Shown here piece after piece: positions 23,916 through 32,209 of a DNA stretch of 64,000 nt (its first letter is position 1; every line of letters begins with the position of its first letter). This DNA comes from CAYWKU01 sp964459325. GTDB lineage: Bacteria > RBG-13-61-14 > CAYWKU01. The DNA lies in contig CAYWKU010000001.1 in the NCBI GenBank assembly GCA_964459325.1, positions 180,095-244,094 on the forward strand. The letters run 5' to 3'. The notes under the pieces were generated by a model. It saw only the letters and a list, made by a program, of their open reading frames with translations. It searched no databases and had not been told where the DNA came from. The position numbers and the translations under genes are program-made.

Positions 23916-24506
23916 TTACCAACAAACTCCGGTTTTTATGAGAAACATCGGTGAATTGAATTTCACTTCATCCTCATAGTCGCCACCATCAAATTTGGCC
24001 CAATGATAGCTTATTTCCGGCCCTATATAAAAATGCTCAACTGGGTAAATATTCGCTCCTATAGCTCCGCGAATTCCTAATGCAAATGAATCGTTTGGTT
24101 CATACTTAAGGTAATAGCTCCCCACGCCCAACTCTCCGTAAGGGTTAAATTTATTTAAAACTTTCAGGGTATATCGACCGGAAACCACGAGGTAACCTTG
24201 TGTCCAGTCGTCAGTTTTGCGGTGGTCCTCTGAAAATGAACCGCGCGATGCTCCCAGTTGCGCTCCTATACCTGCTTTTACAGGGCCAAAATCAGAATTG
24301 TATCCTAGATGCAATATCTCCCAAACAAAGCCCGGGTCAGAGTCGCCCGGGTCAGAGTCATATTCTTTGCTGTCGAATTTCATGTCCGGCACTTGAATAC
24401 CAAGGCCAGTACCCATATAGAATTCTCCAGATGCCCTCACATTGTTGGTTACCAGGAGTACTGAAACGAATACCAAAACAACGGCCGATAACCGTGCTTT
24501 TATCAT
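23916..24506 (-). CDS. Outer-membrane beta-barrel protein
   Basis: A 196-residue protein from the ATG at 24506 (AAGGGG upstream; a GTG two codons earlier is less likely). After a signal peptide (about 1-25, ending VRAS) it shows alternating hydrophobic strands with aromatic girdle residues: GEFYMGTGLGIQVP, YNSDFGPVKAGIGAQLGAS, WTQGYLVVSGRYTL, YGELGVGSYYLKYE. The last residue is Trp (IKTGVCW), as expected for a BAM-inserted barrel. Probably eight strands. Function unknown. It is the first gene of the AT-richer three-gene unit. Confidence 0.75.
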   Translation of the reverse strand: MIKARLSAVVLVFVSVLLVTNNVRASGEFYMGTGLGIQVPDMKFDSKEYDSDPGDSDPGFVWEILHLGYNSDFGPVKAGIGAQLGASRGSFSEDHRKTDDWTQGYLVVSGRYTLKVLNKFNPYGELGVGSYYLKYEPNDSFALGIRGAIGANIYPVEHFYIGPEISYHWAKFDGGDYEDEVKFNSPMFLIKTGVCW

Positions 24507-24561
24507 AATCACTTACCCCTTTCACGTATTAGATTCCTTTATTAACACATAAAGTGCTTGA

Positions 24562-24591
24562 TTGTCAATACGTATGGATTTGTTATATTAT
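24562..24591 (+). promoter_or_regulatory. Candidate promoter of the macrodomain gene
   Basis: TTGTCA at 24562-24567 with TATATT (24584-24589, 16-nt spacer) or TATTAT (24586-24591, 18-nt spacer). It is about 50 nt before the ATG at 24644. Confidence 0.5.
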
Positions 24592-24643
24592 GCTGACGAT
24601 ATGAGTAATAAAAAATCGACCTGTTTTTCAGGAGGGAAAAGCC

Positions 24644-25180
24644 ATGGAAATATCGGTCGGCTACTCGAAGATATTCCTGAAGAAGGGCGATATCACCAAA
24701 GAGAAGGTCGGTGCGGTGGTGAACGCCGCCAACAAGTCTCTCCTCGGCGGGGGAGGGGTGGACGGCGCCATCCACAGCGCCGGTGGCTCAGCGATACTTG
24801 ATGAGTGTCGAAAATTAAACGGCTGCGAAACCGGGGACGCCAAAATAACCACCGGCGGCAAATTGCCGGCTAAGCATGTCATACACACCGTAGGCCCGGT
24901 GTGGGGCGGAGGTAAAACCGGCGAGGAGGACAAGCTGGCGAGCGCTTACCGCCGCAGCATGGAGGTGGCAAGCGAAAACGGAGTAAAAACGGTGGCTTTT
25001 CCTTCCATTAGCACCGGCGCTTACAGGTTTCCCATCGACAGGGCGGCAAGGATAGCCCTGAAAACTGTCGCGGATTATCTCGAAAAACATTCCGACATCG
25101 GGTCGGTGACTTTCGTCCTCTTTTCCGAGCGGGACTTGGAAGTGTACACCCAGGCGGCCAAAGAAGAACTGGGGGCTTGA
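24644..25180 (+). CDS. Macrodomain protein (O-acetyl-ADP-ribose deacetylase type)
   Basis: A 178-residue single-domain protein. VVNAANKSLLGGGGVDGAIH and AKHVIHTVGPVWGGG are the ADP-ribose-binding loops, and FPSISTGAYRFPIDRAA is the phosphate loop, as in YmdB and MacroD. The reaction expected is hydrolysis of O-acetyl-ADP-ribose or of ADP-ribosyl-Asp/Glu. AGGAGG at 24630-24635 fixes the ATG. A sirtuin, which produces O-acetyl-ADP-ribose, is encoded 10 kb away at 35669; a metabolic link is possible but they are not in one operon. Confidence 0.93.
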   Translation: MEISVGYSKIFLKKGDITKEKVGAVVNAANKSLLGGGGVDGAIHSAGGSAILDECRKLNGCETGDAKITTGGKLPAKHVIHTVGPVWGGGKTGEEDKLASAYRRSMEVASENGVKTVAFPSISTGAYRFPIDRAARIALKTVADYLEKHSDIGSVTFVLFSERDLEVYTQAAKEELGA

Positions 25181-25217
25181 CGCGCCCTTGGTCTCGCGGG
25201 GCGCACGCCGTGTACCC

Positions 25218-28064
25218 CTACAAGATTTCGAGTCGCAGTGTGACTATTTTCGCCGGAGGCAGCTCCAGAGCGGCTTCGCGGGGGCCGGAGCGCTTCAGGT
25301 GATTATCCGGAACCGGGTTGCCCATCAAGTCGGCTTCCGAGAACTCCCCGAAGCAATCGGCTATCGAAATTCGCGACGTTTGATGCTCGTCGGTTGTGTT
25401 GTAAATCCGGACACATAGCGCCTTCGAGCCGTCGGGAGCCGGTTGCAGGGCCCCTATCTCGACCGCCGGGTTATCCGACGTTACGGGCGATATGCTTAAA
25501 GGCGAATCACCGCCACCTGCTATCTTGAAGGTGCGGGGCGGATGTCTGTATGCGTGAGCTTTGACCGGCAGGTCGGCTTGTTGCCACGTTCCGTTGTAGG
25601 TAGTAAAGGCAAACTCGCATACCTGCGGTCCCGGGCATTGAGCCCCGGGGGTTTCGAGCGGAGGCCCGGCGTGGCCGGTTCTCAGAGTGAGGTCGTCCCG
25701 CGATAGCATTCCGGTGCATCTGGCCAAAGTCAGCGCCAGGGCCGTGCCGCTTTCCCCCGGCACGGCCTCTATTTCCGGCAATCCCCTGTTGAACAGAGCT
25801 ATCCCGTAATCTTCCGATTCCAGAGCGGCGAACCCCTTGTGAGGGCCGTAACCGACCTCGGCCTCCGGTCCCACCAGCAGGGATATTATGTCGTTGGGGT
25901 CGGGCTTGCGAGGCTCGGGGGTTACGTTGGCTTTCCGCCGGACAACCTCGAACGACGACTCGCAAATCAGCTCCTCGGCGGTAAACGGCGCCTCGAAAAG
26001 CACGCGGAGCCGATGGTCTTCGGCGGTGTTGTCGAAGCTTGTGCGGAATTCGACCCACGGAACATGCGCGTACAGAACTATATCGGTGGTCAGGTTCAGA
26101 TTTACGGTTTTGCGCGAGCGGGAGGCTTTTTTGCGGTCATATTTTGCGGGTATCCGGTACGCGGATTTTATCCGCATGCACGCCGCGACCGGGCCGCTGT
26201 AAAGTGTTCGGCAGCTCGATTTCTGCGGTTTGGTGACGGGAATATCGCCGCTTACCGGCTCGAAGTTGTATTCGTCGCCCCGGTCGCCTTCGTCAAAGAA
26301 CTTGAGGGCCTTGTCCCAAGCGCGTCCGGTTATCGAATCCGTTATTTCAACCGAGCCGTCATCTTTTGCGATAACCTTGTAAAATTCGTTACTTATGAAG
26401 TTTTCCCCGGCCCCGATTGAATTGTCGGGTTCGGTTTTGTTCTTTACTATGCGGAAAGCCTCCATCGAGAAGGGCGCTTGCTCCTCTATCACCGCCGCAG
26501 CAATCGTTTTCGGCTCCTTCACGACCTGCACGTTGACCCAGCTGGCGTCGCTTTTTGCTATGGATTTCTTGAGTTTTTCCTTGGTGTGTTCAATGTCCAA
26601 GCCGGCGGGGTAATCTCCTATCCCCACCGTAAGCCTCATTCCGTGGCCGTGCTTTTTCGTTTCCGCCCGGACGACGTAACCGCCGAGCATTTCTTCCTCC
26701 ATCAGCACCATGCCCAGGGCCAGGTCGGCGGCGATTGCGGGCACGTCAACGCTCGCCATCACCCGTCCGGGGTCGGATTTTTCGATAATCTCGAGCGGGT
26801 ATGTTTTTCCGTCCGGCGTCGTGAGGGCGGCATTTTTCGGAAGTCGGCTTTCGATTTCGAAGGTCAGCGGGGTCGGAGACGAATCTCCCGCGGGCTTCCA
26901 GACGCCCAGCCATTGGCCCCTGCCCGTTTTAAACTTTTTTCCGATGTGTTCTGAGGCTTCATTGAATACGCGCTTTGCCACCGTTTCGGCCTTGTTGTAG
27001 CGGGTTTCCATCTCGGCGTGCACTTCGTCGACGCTGCAACCGCATATGGAGTCGTGGGGATGGTTTTGCAGCAGCAGCTTCCAGGCGTAATCAAGGAAAT
27101 CGCGCCAATCGGCCCCGCCGAGCGCCCATGCCCACGCCGCCAGCGGCTCGGCGAACCTTTCCAGTAATCCGGTGACTGTGAAGTCGCGCTTTTTGAGATA
27201 CATCCGGGCGGAAGCGACGCCCGGCAGCACCGGCGCGTAGTGAGCATCTCTCAGCTCCCCTTCAGCCGTCGGCAGCGCGGAGCTTTCCGCCTTCAACCTC
27301 TCGAAGTACTCGCCCAACGTGGACAGGCGGGCTTCCCATCCCTCCAGCCCCTCGACGGCCTTTTGCAGCCTTTTGTGCAAGCCGGCCTGCGGCTGCTGGT
27401 GGTCGGCGCCTGCCATAAGCAGCCACATGGGGCCTTCGGCGAACCTTGACATAGTGGCGGCGCCGGTGAACACGAGCCGAGCCCGCACCGCTTCCGGCTC
27501 GGGGGGAAGGTTGAAACCGCTCGAGTAGCCCAGCGGCAGTAGCCCGGCGAAGACTTCCGACGAGTCCGGTCCGCGCCATGCAAAGCCGCATTTGTCGATG
27601 TGGACCGGGACGCCGCGCCACAGGAGGGCTTCGTTGATGCCCAGCCCTTTAAGTATTTGCGGCAGTTGCCCTATGTGGCCGAACATGTCCGGCAGGTAAG
27701 CCACCGGGGAAGGTTCGCCCCATCGGCTGGCGATTTTCAGGCCGCGCTGAAAGTTGCGTACAATGGCTTCTCCGCTCGGAAGAAACTCGTCGGGCAGAAC
27801 GTACCAGGGGCCGACCTGGATTCGGCCCGAGCTTACCAGTTGCCGCAAACTTTCCGACGGGCCGCGTATTTCCTCGTAATCCTCGATGGCGATTGTCTGG
27901 CCGTCCAGGTGGAAGGTGTCGAGGGGGTCGGATTCGAGGTTGCGGAGTAGAGTGTCCACCAGCTTCACCAGCCTCATCCGAAAGGCTTCGAAGGGCAAAT
28001 ACCATTCCCTGTCCCAGTGGCTGTGGGGAACGACCATCACGATATTGGATACATTTTCGTCCAT
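25218..28064 (-). CDS. Alpha-mannosidase, glycoside hydrolase family 38
   Basis: A 948-residue protein from the ATG at 28064, chosen for GGAGG seven bases upstream (an upstream in-frame start at 28112 exists). HSHWDREW (14-21) contains zinc ligands; AYLPDMFGHIGQLPQ contains the catalytic Asp; NHPHDSICGCSVDEVH supplies the later metal site. The C-terminal two-thirds contains beta-sandwich domains with FISNEFYKVIAKDDGSVEI and the closing ALELPPAKIVTLRLEIL. No signal peptide, so it acts in the cytoplasm on mannosides or mannosylglycerate-like compounds (inference). It is not followed by sugar transport genes. Confidence 0.92.
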   Translation of the reverse strand: MDENVSNIVMVVPHSHWDREWYLPFEAFRMRLVKLVDTLLRNLESDPLDTFHLDGQTIAIEDYEEIRGPSESLRQLVSSGRIQVGPWYVLPDEFLPSGEAIVRNFQRGLKIASRWGEPSPVAYLPDMFGHIGQLPQILKGLGINEALLWRGVPVHIDKCGFAWRGPDSSEVFAGLLPLGYSSGFNLPPEPEAVRARLVFTGAATMSRFAEGPMWLLMAGADHQQPQAGLHKRLQKAVEGLEGWEARLSTLGEYFERLKAESSALPTAEGELRDAHYAPVLPGVASARMYLKKRDFTVTGLLERFAEPLAAWAWALGGADWRDFLDYAWKLLLQNHPHDSICGCSVDEVHAEMETRYNKAETVAKRVFNEASEHIGKKFKTGRGQWLGVWKPAGDSSPTPLTFEIESRLPKNAALTTPDGKTYPLEIIEKSDPGRVMASVDVPAIAADLALGMVLMEEEMLGGYVVRAETKKHGHGMRLTVGIGDYPAGLDIEHTKEKLKKSIAKSDASWVNVQVVKEPKTIAAAVIEEQAPFSMEAFRIVKNKTEPDNSIGAGENFISNEFYKVIAKDDGSVEITDSITGRAWDKALKFFDEGDRGDEYNFEPVSGDIPVTKPQKSSCRTLYSGPVAACMRIKSAYRIPAKYDRKKASRSRKTVNLNLTTDIVLYAHVPWVEFRTSFDNTAEDHRLRVLFEAPFTAEELICESSFEVVRRKANVTPEPRKPDPNDIISLLVGPEAEVGYGPHKGFAALESEDYGIALFNRGLPEIEAVPGESGTALALTLARCTGMLSRDDLTLRTGHAGPPLETPGAQCPGPQVCEFAFTTYNGTWQQADLPVKAHAYRHPPRTFKIAGGGDSPLSISPVTSDNPAVEIGALQPAPDGSKALCVRIYNTTDEHQTSRISIADCFGEFSEADLMGNPVPDNHLKRSGPREAALELPPAKIVTLRLEIL

Positions 28065-28113
28065 CTCGACGCCTCCGGGGCATATTTTAGAATCCGGGAG
28101 GGGGTTTGTCATT

Positions 28114-28337
28114 TTAAGGGATGATAAGTTTATATGCGTGCTTTTTTGAGGTATGGCCTTTATGAGCTAAATGACCGGAAATAGCGCCTGTGTCTGTCGG
28201 GTGAATGAAACTGCCCGAGCCGGGTGAAATTCCGGGGTTAAGTTTCTCGTTGTCTGCCGCCGGGAGGAGTTACGCGACCCGGACGGGACCGCCGCCGAGA
28301 CTAGCTTGCAGCGCCCGGGGCGTTGTCGATGAGAAAT
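28114..28337. other. Gene-free, structure-rich region between radical SAM and mannosidase genes
   Basis: About 220 nt with no frame. On the plus strand there are consecutive stem-loop candidates: TCGGG...CCCGA (about 28198-28218), CCGGGTGAAATTCCGG (about 28218-28235) and a GC-rich block around 28258-28315 ending with AGCGCCC/GGGGCGTT. The text GGGTGAATGAAACTGCCCGA recalls domain I sequences of bacterial group II introns, but no maturase is present. Could be an intron remnant or an uncharacterised RNA. Confidence 0.3.
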
Positions 28338-29900
28338 TTATTTGTGATTCCGTTGGTTGTTTAATTTGAGTCTACTCTTGAGAGTTCCTGTAGTTTTATG
28401 CTCTTGATAGGGCATAATCTTTAGTTGTTTGTTGGAGACTTTTATTACTCCGCTTTTCCAATTTTTGAGACTCAACAAGAAAGTTTCGAACGCTGCGCCG
28501 ATTTTGAAAAAGTGGGTGCTTGACCTGAATATGGCCCGGAAAAATTGCTTGTTTTTGGGGTACATTCTGATAATGTTATAAACTCTCCAGGGCCTGAAAT
28601 AAAATCGCCGGTAAGCGCTCCTGATTACTTTTTTTAAATCTACGAATCCGTTGGCGGCCGTTTGGTAGACCGGTTTCCGGTAATGCAAGCTGGGCAGATT
28701 TTCTTCGTTAAATTCGTAGTCGGGATAGTTTTGTTTGACGATGTCGAAGAGCTCCGTTCTCGGGTAAGCCAATACCGAAAAGAACAATGCTCTGAGCGCT
28801 TTGCTCTTTATGGCGAATTTTATGGTTTCTTCCATCTCCTCGGGCGTTTCGGAAGGGAATCCGAGCATGAAAAAAGCAGAGGGAATGATGCCCGCGTTGT
28901 ATGCTTTTTCCATGTTTTCCCTTACTTTTTCCACATCCAGGTTCTTTTTCATCATTTTCTGCAGCCTCGGAGTGACCGTTTCCACGGCGAAGACCATACA
29001 ATAGGTGCCGGCTTGCGCCAGGAGCCGGATAAGCTCGTCGTCCAGCCTGTCTCCTCTCACCCCGTTGGGAAAGGCCAGCTTTATATCTATGCCGGAGCGA
29101 ATGATTTCCCTGCAAATCTCTTTGGCCGTGTCCAGGTCGTAGTTGAAAATATCGTCGAAAAAATGAATTTCTTTTACTCCATAATCCCTGTTTAAAGCCC
29201 GGATTTCGTCCACCACGTTTTCAACGCTCCTGGCCCTGAAGCGCTTTCCGAAAATTTTATGGCAGTAAACGCACTTATAAGGACAGCCCCTGCTGGTCAT
29301 TATAGGCATGTAAGGAGACTTGGCCAGGAAGGAGTTCATACTTACCGTTTTGTCGTATGCCTTGATGTCTATGAGGTCCCATGCGGGATGGGGAATGCTG
29401 TCCATATCCGTGATAAAAGGACGGGGAGGATTTATAACATGCTCGCCATTGCTGCTGTAGGCGAGCCCCCGGATGTCGGTCCAGTCCTTTCCGGATTGAA
29501 GGCGGTCTAAAAGTTCGACGAAAGTTTCCTCGCCTTCTCCCACCACGACAGCGTCCGGCTCGGGCTTGTTCAGCACATGGTCGGTGAAAAAAGTGGCGTG
29601 AGGGCCGCCTACTACTATGAAGGCCGACGGCAAAATACTCTTGGTCAGGGACATTATATTATACAGTCCGGGCGCTTCGACGGTCAGGACGCTGAAACCT
29701 ACAACGTCGGGGTTATAGCTTTGGAGTAGCCGCTTATATTGGGCTACCGAATGCATGCTGGCGCGCATATGAATGAGCTTCACCTCGGGGGGCGGGCTGA
29801 CCCATTGACGGGCCGCGGAGGCCAGGTACATGGCTCCGAGAGGAGGGGTTACGCCAGCAGCCTCAACATACCACAAAGGGCGAACAAGTAATAATTTCAT
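28338..29900 (-). CDS. B12-binding-domain radical SAM protein
   Basis: A 520-residue protein from the ATG at 29900 (MKLLLVRPLWYV); the frame is open 61 codons further upstream but that part has no family features. Residues about 1-140 are a cobalamin-binding fold (VVGFSVLTVEAPG, VVGGPHATFF, VVGEGEETF). The radical SAM site is RGCPYKCVYCHK with C206, C210 and C213. About 290-420 contain HFFDDIFNYD and ETVTPRLQKMMKKNLD. Such enzymes methylate unactivated carbons or rearrange backbones (hopanoids, pigments, lipids); substrate not evident. No ribosome-binding site exists and a promoter lies so close that the message is probably leaderless. The gene is AT-richer than its neighbours. Confidence 0.88.
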   Translation of the reverse strand: MKLLLVRPLWYVEAAGVTPPLGAMYLASAARQWVSPPPEVKLIHMRASMHSVAQYKRLLQSYNPDVVGFSVLTVEAPGLYNIMSLTKSILPSAFIVVGGPHATFFTDHVLNKPEPDAVVVGEGEETFVELLDRLQSGKDWTDIRGLAYSSNGEHVINPPRPFITDMDSIPHPAWDLIDIKAYDKTVSMNSFLAKSPYMPIMTSRGCPYKCVYCHKIFGKRFRARSVENVVDEIRALNRDYGVKEIHFFDDIFNYDLDTAKEICREIIRSGIDIKLAFPNGVRGDRLDDELIRLLAQAGTYCMVFAVETVTPRLQKMMKKNLDVEKVRENMEKAYNAGIIPSAFFMLGFPSETPEEMEETIKFAIKSKALRALFFSVLAYPRTELFDIVKQNYPDYEFNEENLPSLHYRKPVYQTAANGFVDLKKVIRSAYRRFYFRPWRVYNIIRMYPKNKQFFRAIFRSSTHFFKIGAAFETFLLSLKNWKSGVIKVSNKQLKIMPYQEHKTTGTLKSRLKLNNQRNHK

Positions 29901-29908
29901 GGGACTGA

Positions 29909-29938
29909 ATTTTACCAATTTTACCAACCAAAAGTCAA
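29909..29938 (-). promoter_or_regulatory. Promoter of radical SAM gene, predicting a leaderless message
   Basis: On the minus strand TTGACT, an 18-nt spacer and TAAAAT, then only eight bases (TCAGTCCC) before the ATG at 29900. Transcription would begin within about two bases of the start codon. Confidence 0.5.
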
Positions 29939-30589
29939 CCCCCTTTTTCTGATTAAATTTTGTGCAATTCATGTCTGGTTGTCCTTCAAAAATAAGTAAT
30001 AAGTAACCAAAATGGCTAATTGCACTACCTATTAAAGGTTTACTTGCGTTCATTACTGTCCAAAATAACCCGAAAATAGCCATTTTGGACGGGTTAAGTC
30101 CCTGATTTTATTAGAGTATGCAAATAATCCAAAAACCTGGTTCACTCTGTGTGGCATATGCTGTCCAAAATAGGAGGTCATAGCAAATTCCTGCGATTTC
30201 ATTCAAAAAACTTCTCGAAAAGCCCCGGACAAGGGGCTTAAGCCCCTTGTCTGTTCTCCTTGTGAAAAATGCTCATGCTCGAAACAGGGATATGCTGTCC
30301 AATTACAAAACCGTTTTTGGACAGGTATGACTTGCGTTGGGGTATAATTTATGTGTTAACCGAATATAATACCAATAGTATTTAATCCTCTAAGTTATTG
30401 TTTTTATTCGGAGAAACAAAATTTCCGCGCCAATTCCCGGCAGAGACGGAGTTTCTAATAATTAATGGGGAGGTGGCAAGGGAGGAAACCGGGGGAGGTC
30501 CGGCGGGTTTGTGTACCTTGTTCGGCGGTCACTGCCGTGCTAGCTTATTTTCGTTGCGAATCAGTGAAAAAACAGGTGGGAGTATAAAG
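29939..30589. other. AT-rich intergenic region with repeated TGTCCAAAAT motif
   Basis: TGTCCAAAAT (or its reverse) recurs: an inverted pair GTCCAAAAT...ATTTTGGAC at about 30058-30090, a copy at about 30165, a shorter TGTCCAATT near 30297 and TTTTGGACAG near 30316. A 24-bp perfect palindrome sits at 30228-30251. A TATAAT box at 30343-30348 and another at 30365-30370 may serve the 30590 gene, giving a leader of over 200 nt. No coding region is convincing. Confidence 0.4.
30228..30251. repeat. 24-bp perfect palindrome
   Basis: GACAAGGGGCTT followed by its exact reverse complement AAGCCCCTTGTC. A close imperfect copy is at 36630-36650, so this is a dispersed element. Confidence 0.7.
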
Positions 30590-31390
30590 ATGAAACGACT
30601 GGTGGTTTTCACTTTAGCTTCGGCGGTTATTATGTGTTCCGTTGCGGCCGACCAGCTTACGGGCCGGGAAATACTTGATAAGGCGATGAAAAGATACCGG
30701 GGCGACAACTCCGTGCTCACGGTTTTGCTTTCAAAGGCAAAAATCGATAACCCCGATGACAAAAAGGAGTTTGAAATAACCACTTACCGACAGGTAAGGC
30801 CCGAGGTGTTAAAAGCCCTGATAGCGGTCAGAAGAGCCGAAAAGCGGGACAAAAAACCCATACTGTTTCTGGTATGGGATTGGAAGAGTTCCGAAAAAAA
30901 GGACCGGTTATGGTACTGCCTCCCTTCGCTCGGGAATTACCACAAGGTATCCATAGAAAAGGGGGAAAAGATGACCGCCCGCTACGGGTTCAGCATCGAG
31001 GACATGAAAGTCCGCGACCTGGACAGGGCCGACCACGAATTGAAAGGTTTGGTCGAATATGAGGGGGAAAAGGTCTACAAGGTTGTAAGCGTTCCTCATC
31101 ATCCAAAGGAGGAGGGTTTTAAGAAGGTGGTGTCCATGATACGCCCCGGCAACTGGACCGCCGCTCTCGTCAAGTATATCGACCCGGCAGGCGACCCCTG
31201 GAAGATATTGCGCGTACACGAGGTGAAGAAGGTGGACGGAATCTGGACGGAAATGAGGGGCAGGCACGAGGATTACGAGCACAATTACATGGTGGATTTC
31301 GAGGTGCAAAAGGTGAGATACAACCTTACGCTATCCCCGAAGCTTTTCGTGTTTACCGAACCTCCTTACGGGATTATCGAAGGGAGCTGA
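30590..31390 (+). CDS. Exported LolA/TP0789-like outer-membrane lipoprotein-sorting protein
   Basis: A 266-residue protein from the ATG at 30590 (GGGAG upstream). Signal peptide about 1-20 (MKRLVVFTLASAVIMCSVAA). The mature protein has TYRQVRPEVLKALIAV, FLVWDWKSSEKKDRLWYCLP, and EYEGEKVYKVVSVPHHPKEEG, matching a group annotated as outer-membrane lipoprotein-sorting protein with a LolA-like beta fold. Role: binding a lipid or lipoprotein in the periplasm (inference from fold). Its stop is three bases before the next start, so it is co-transcribed with the methyltransferase, rhomboid and perhaps permease genes. Confidence 0.75.
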   Translation: MKRLVVFTLASAVIMCSVAADQLTGREILDKAMKRYRGDNSVLTVLLSKAKIDNPDDKKEFEITTYRQVRPEVLKALIAVRRAEKRDKKPILFLVWDWKSSEKKDRLWYCLPSLGNYHKVSIEKGEKMTARYGFSIEDMKVRDLDRADHELKGLVEYEGEKVYKVVSVPHHPKEEGFKKVVSMIRPGNWTAALVKYIDPAGDPWKILRVHEVKKVDGIWTEMRGRHEDYEHNYMVDFEVQKVRYNLTLSPKLFVFTEPPYGIIEGS

Positions 31391-31393
31391 CTC

Positions 31394-32206
31394 TTGCGCT
31401 CGGATGCCGGACCGGACACGGAGCGGGTCTCTTACAAAAGGCCGGTGTTGGAGGATTTTATCGAGGAGACCATACCTCCCGTAAACTACCTGGACACCGA
31501 GTTTTTCTTCAAAAGGGTGACCAGTGATGTGCTCGGATTCATTCGCCCCGAGTACGGCCCGGTGGTGTTGGATGTTGCAGCGGGCATGGGTATCGATTCC
31601 TCGATATTGAGCGGAAGGGGGTTCAAGGTGATTTCCCTGGAGCCGATGCGCTCTCTGGTGCAATACTCGCTCTTTCATCATGCCGAAAAGGGTAATTACT
31701 CCTCACACTTGAGGGGCTACGCCGAGGAAATACCGCTTAAAGACCGCAGTGTTGACCAGGTTTTGTGCAAGGGCAGCCTGGACCACTTCCTCGACCCCCG
31801 GGCATCGTTGATGGAAATGCGCCGGGTGCTCAAGCCGGGGGGCAGGCTGGTGGCGGCGGTGGCGAACTACGACAGCCTGAGCTGCTATTTGTCCAAGTTC
31901 GCATGTTGGGTGAACGAGAAGCGCTACGGTACGCCGCAGGACGGAGAGGGCCGGGCTCATCACGAAATACCCTCCGACCACGTAACCAGGTTCAACGTAA
32001 AAGTGGCCAGGCAACTGGTGGGAGAATTTTACAAAATTGTCAGGGTGGTGGGCGTAGGTCTGTTATGGGGCACGCCGAAGTTGAATCTGATGTGGGAGAG
32101 GGCGCCCCGTAATGTGGCCGAAAAGTTTCTTGAGGTTATTTATTCCATAGCCCGCCCCTTTCCACAGATGGCGGACATGACCGTGCTCGAGTGTGTAAAA
32201 GCGTAG
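31394..32206 (+). CDS. Class I SAM-dependent methyltransferase (UbiE/Methyltransf_11 type)
   Basis: A 270-residue enzyme. Motif I is VLDVAAGMGIDSSIL, then ISLEPM (post I), AEEIPLKDRSVDQVLCKGSLDHFLDP (motifs II-III) and MEMRRVLKPGGRLVAAVANYDSL, the layout of Methyltransf_11 proteins. The start is TTG at 31394 with AGGGAG seven bases upstream; no in-frame ATG exists nearby. The substrate is unknown, perhaps a lipid or quinone. It sits between an envelope protein and a rhomboid protease, four bases before the latter. Confidence 0.85.
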   Translation: MRSDAGPDTERVSYKRPVLEDFIEETIPPVNYLDTEFFFKRVTSDVLGFIRPEYGPVVLDVAAGMGIDSSILSGRGFKVISLEPMRSLVQYSLFHHAEKGNYSSHLRGYAEEIPLKDRSVDQVLCKGSLDHFLDPRASLMEMRRVLKPGGRLVAAVANYDSLSCYLSKFACWVNEKRYGTPQDGEGRAHHEIPSDHVTRFNVKVARQLVGEFYKIVRVVGVGLLWGTPKLNLMWERAPRNVAEKFLEVIYSIARPFPQMADMTVLECVKA

Positions 32207-32209
32207 CTT

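Noticed and set aside
28190..28320. Cobalamin riboswitch (from GGTGAAATTCCGG)
   Set aside because: The rest of the conserved core is missing and the region does not precede a plus-strand gene; minus-strand reading does not fit either.
28190..28320. Confident group II intron call
   Set aside because: No maturase frame, no recognisable domain V, and no 5' GUGYG boundary. Kept only as a hypothesis.
28339..30083. Start at 30083 for the radical SAM protein
   Set aside because: The extra residues have no family features and a promoter lies within them, next to the ATG at 29900.
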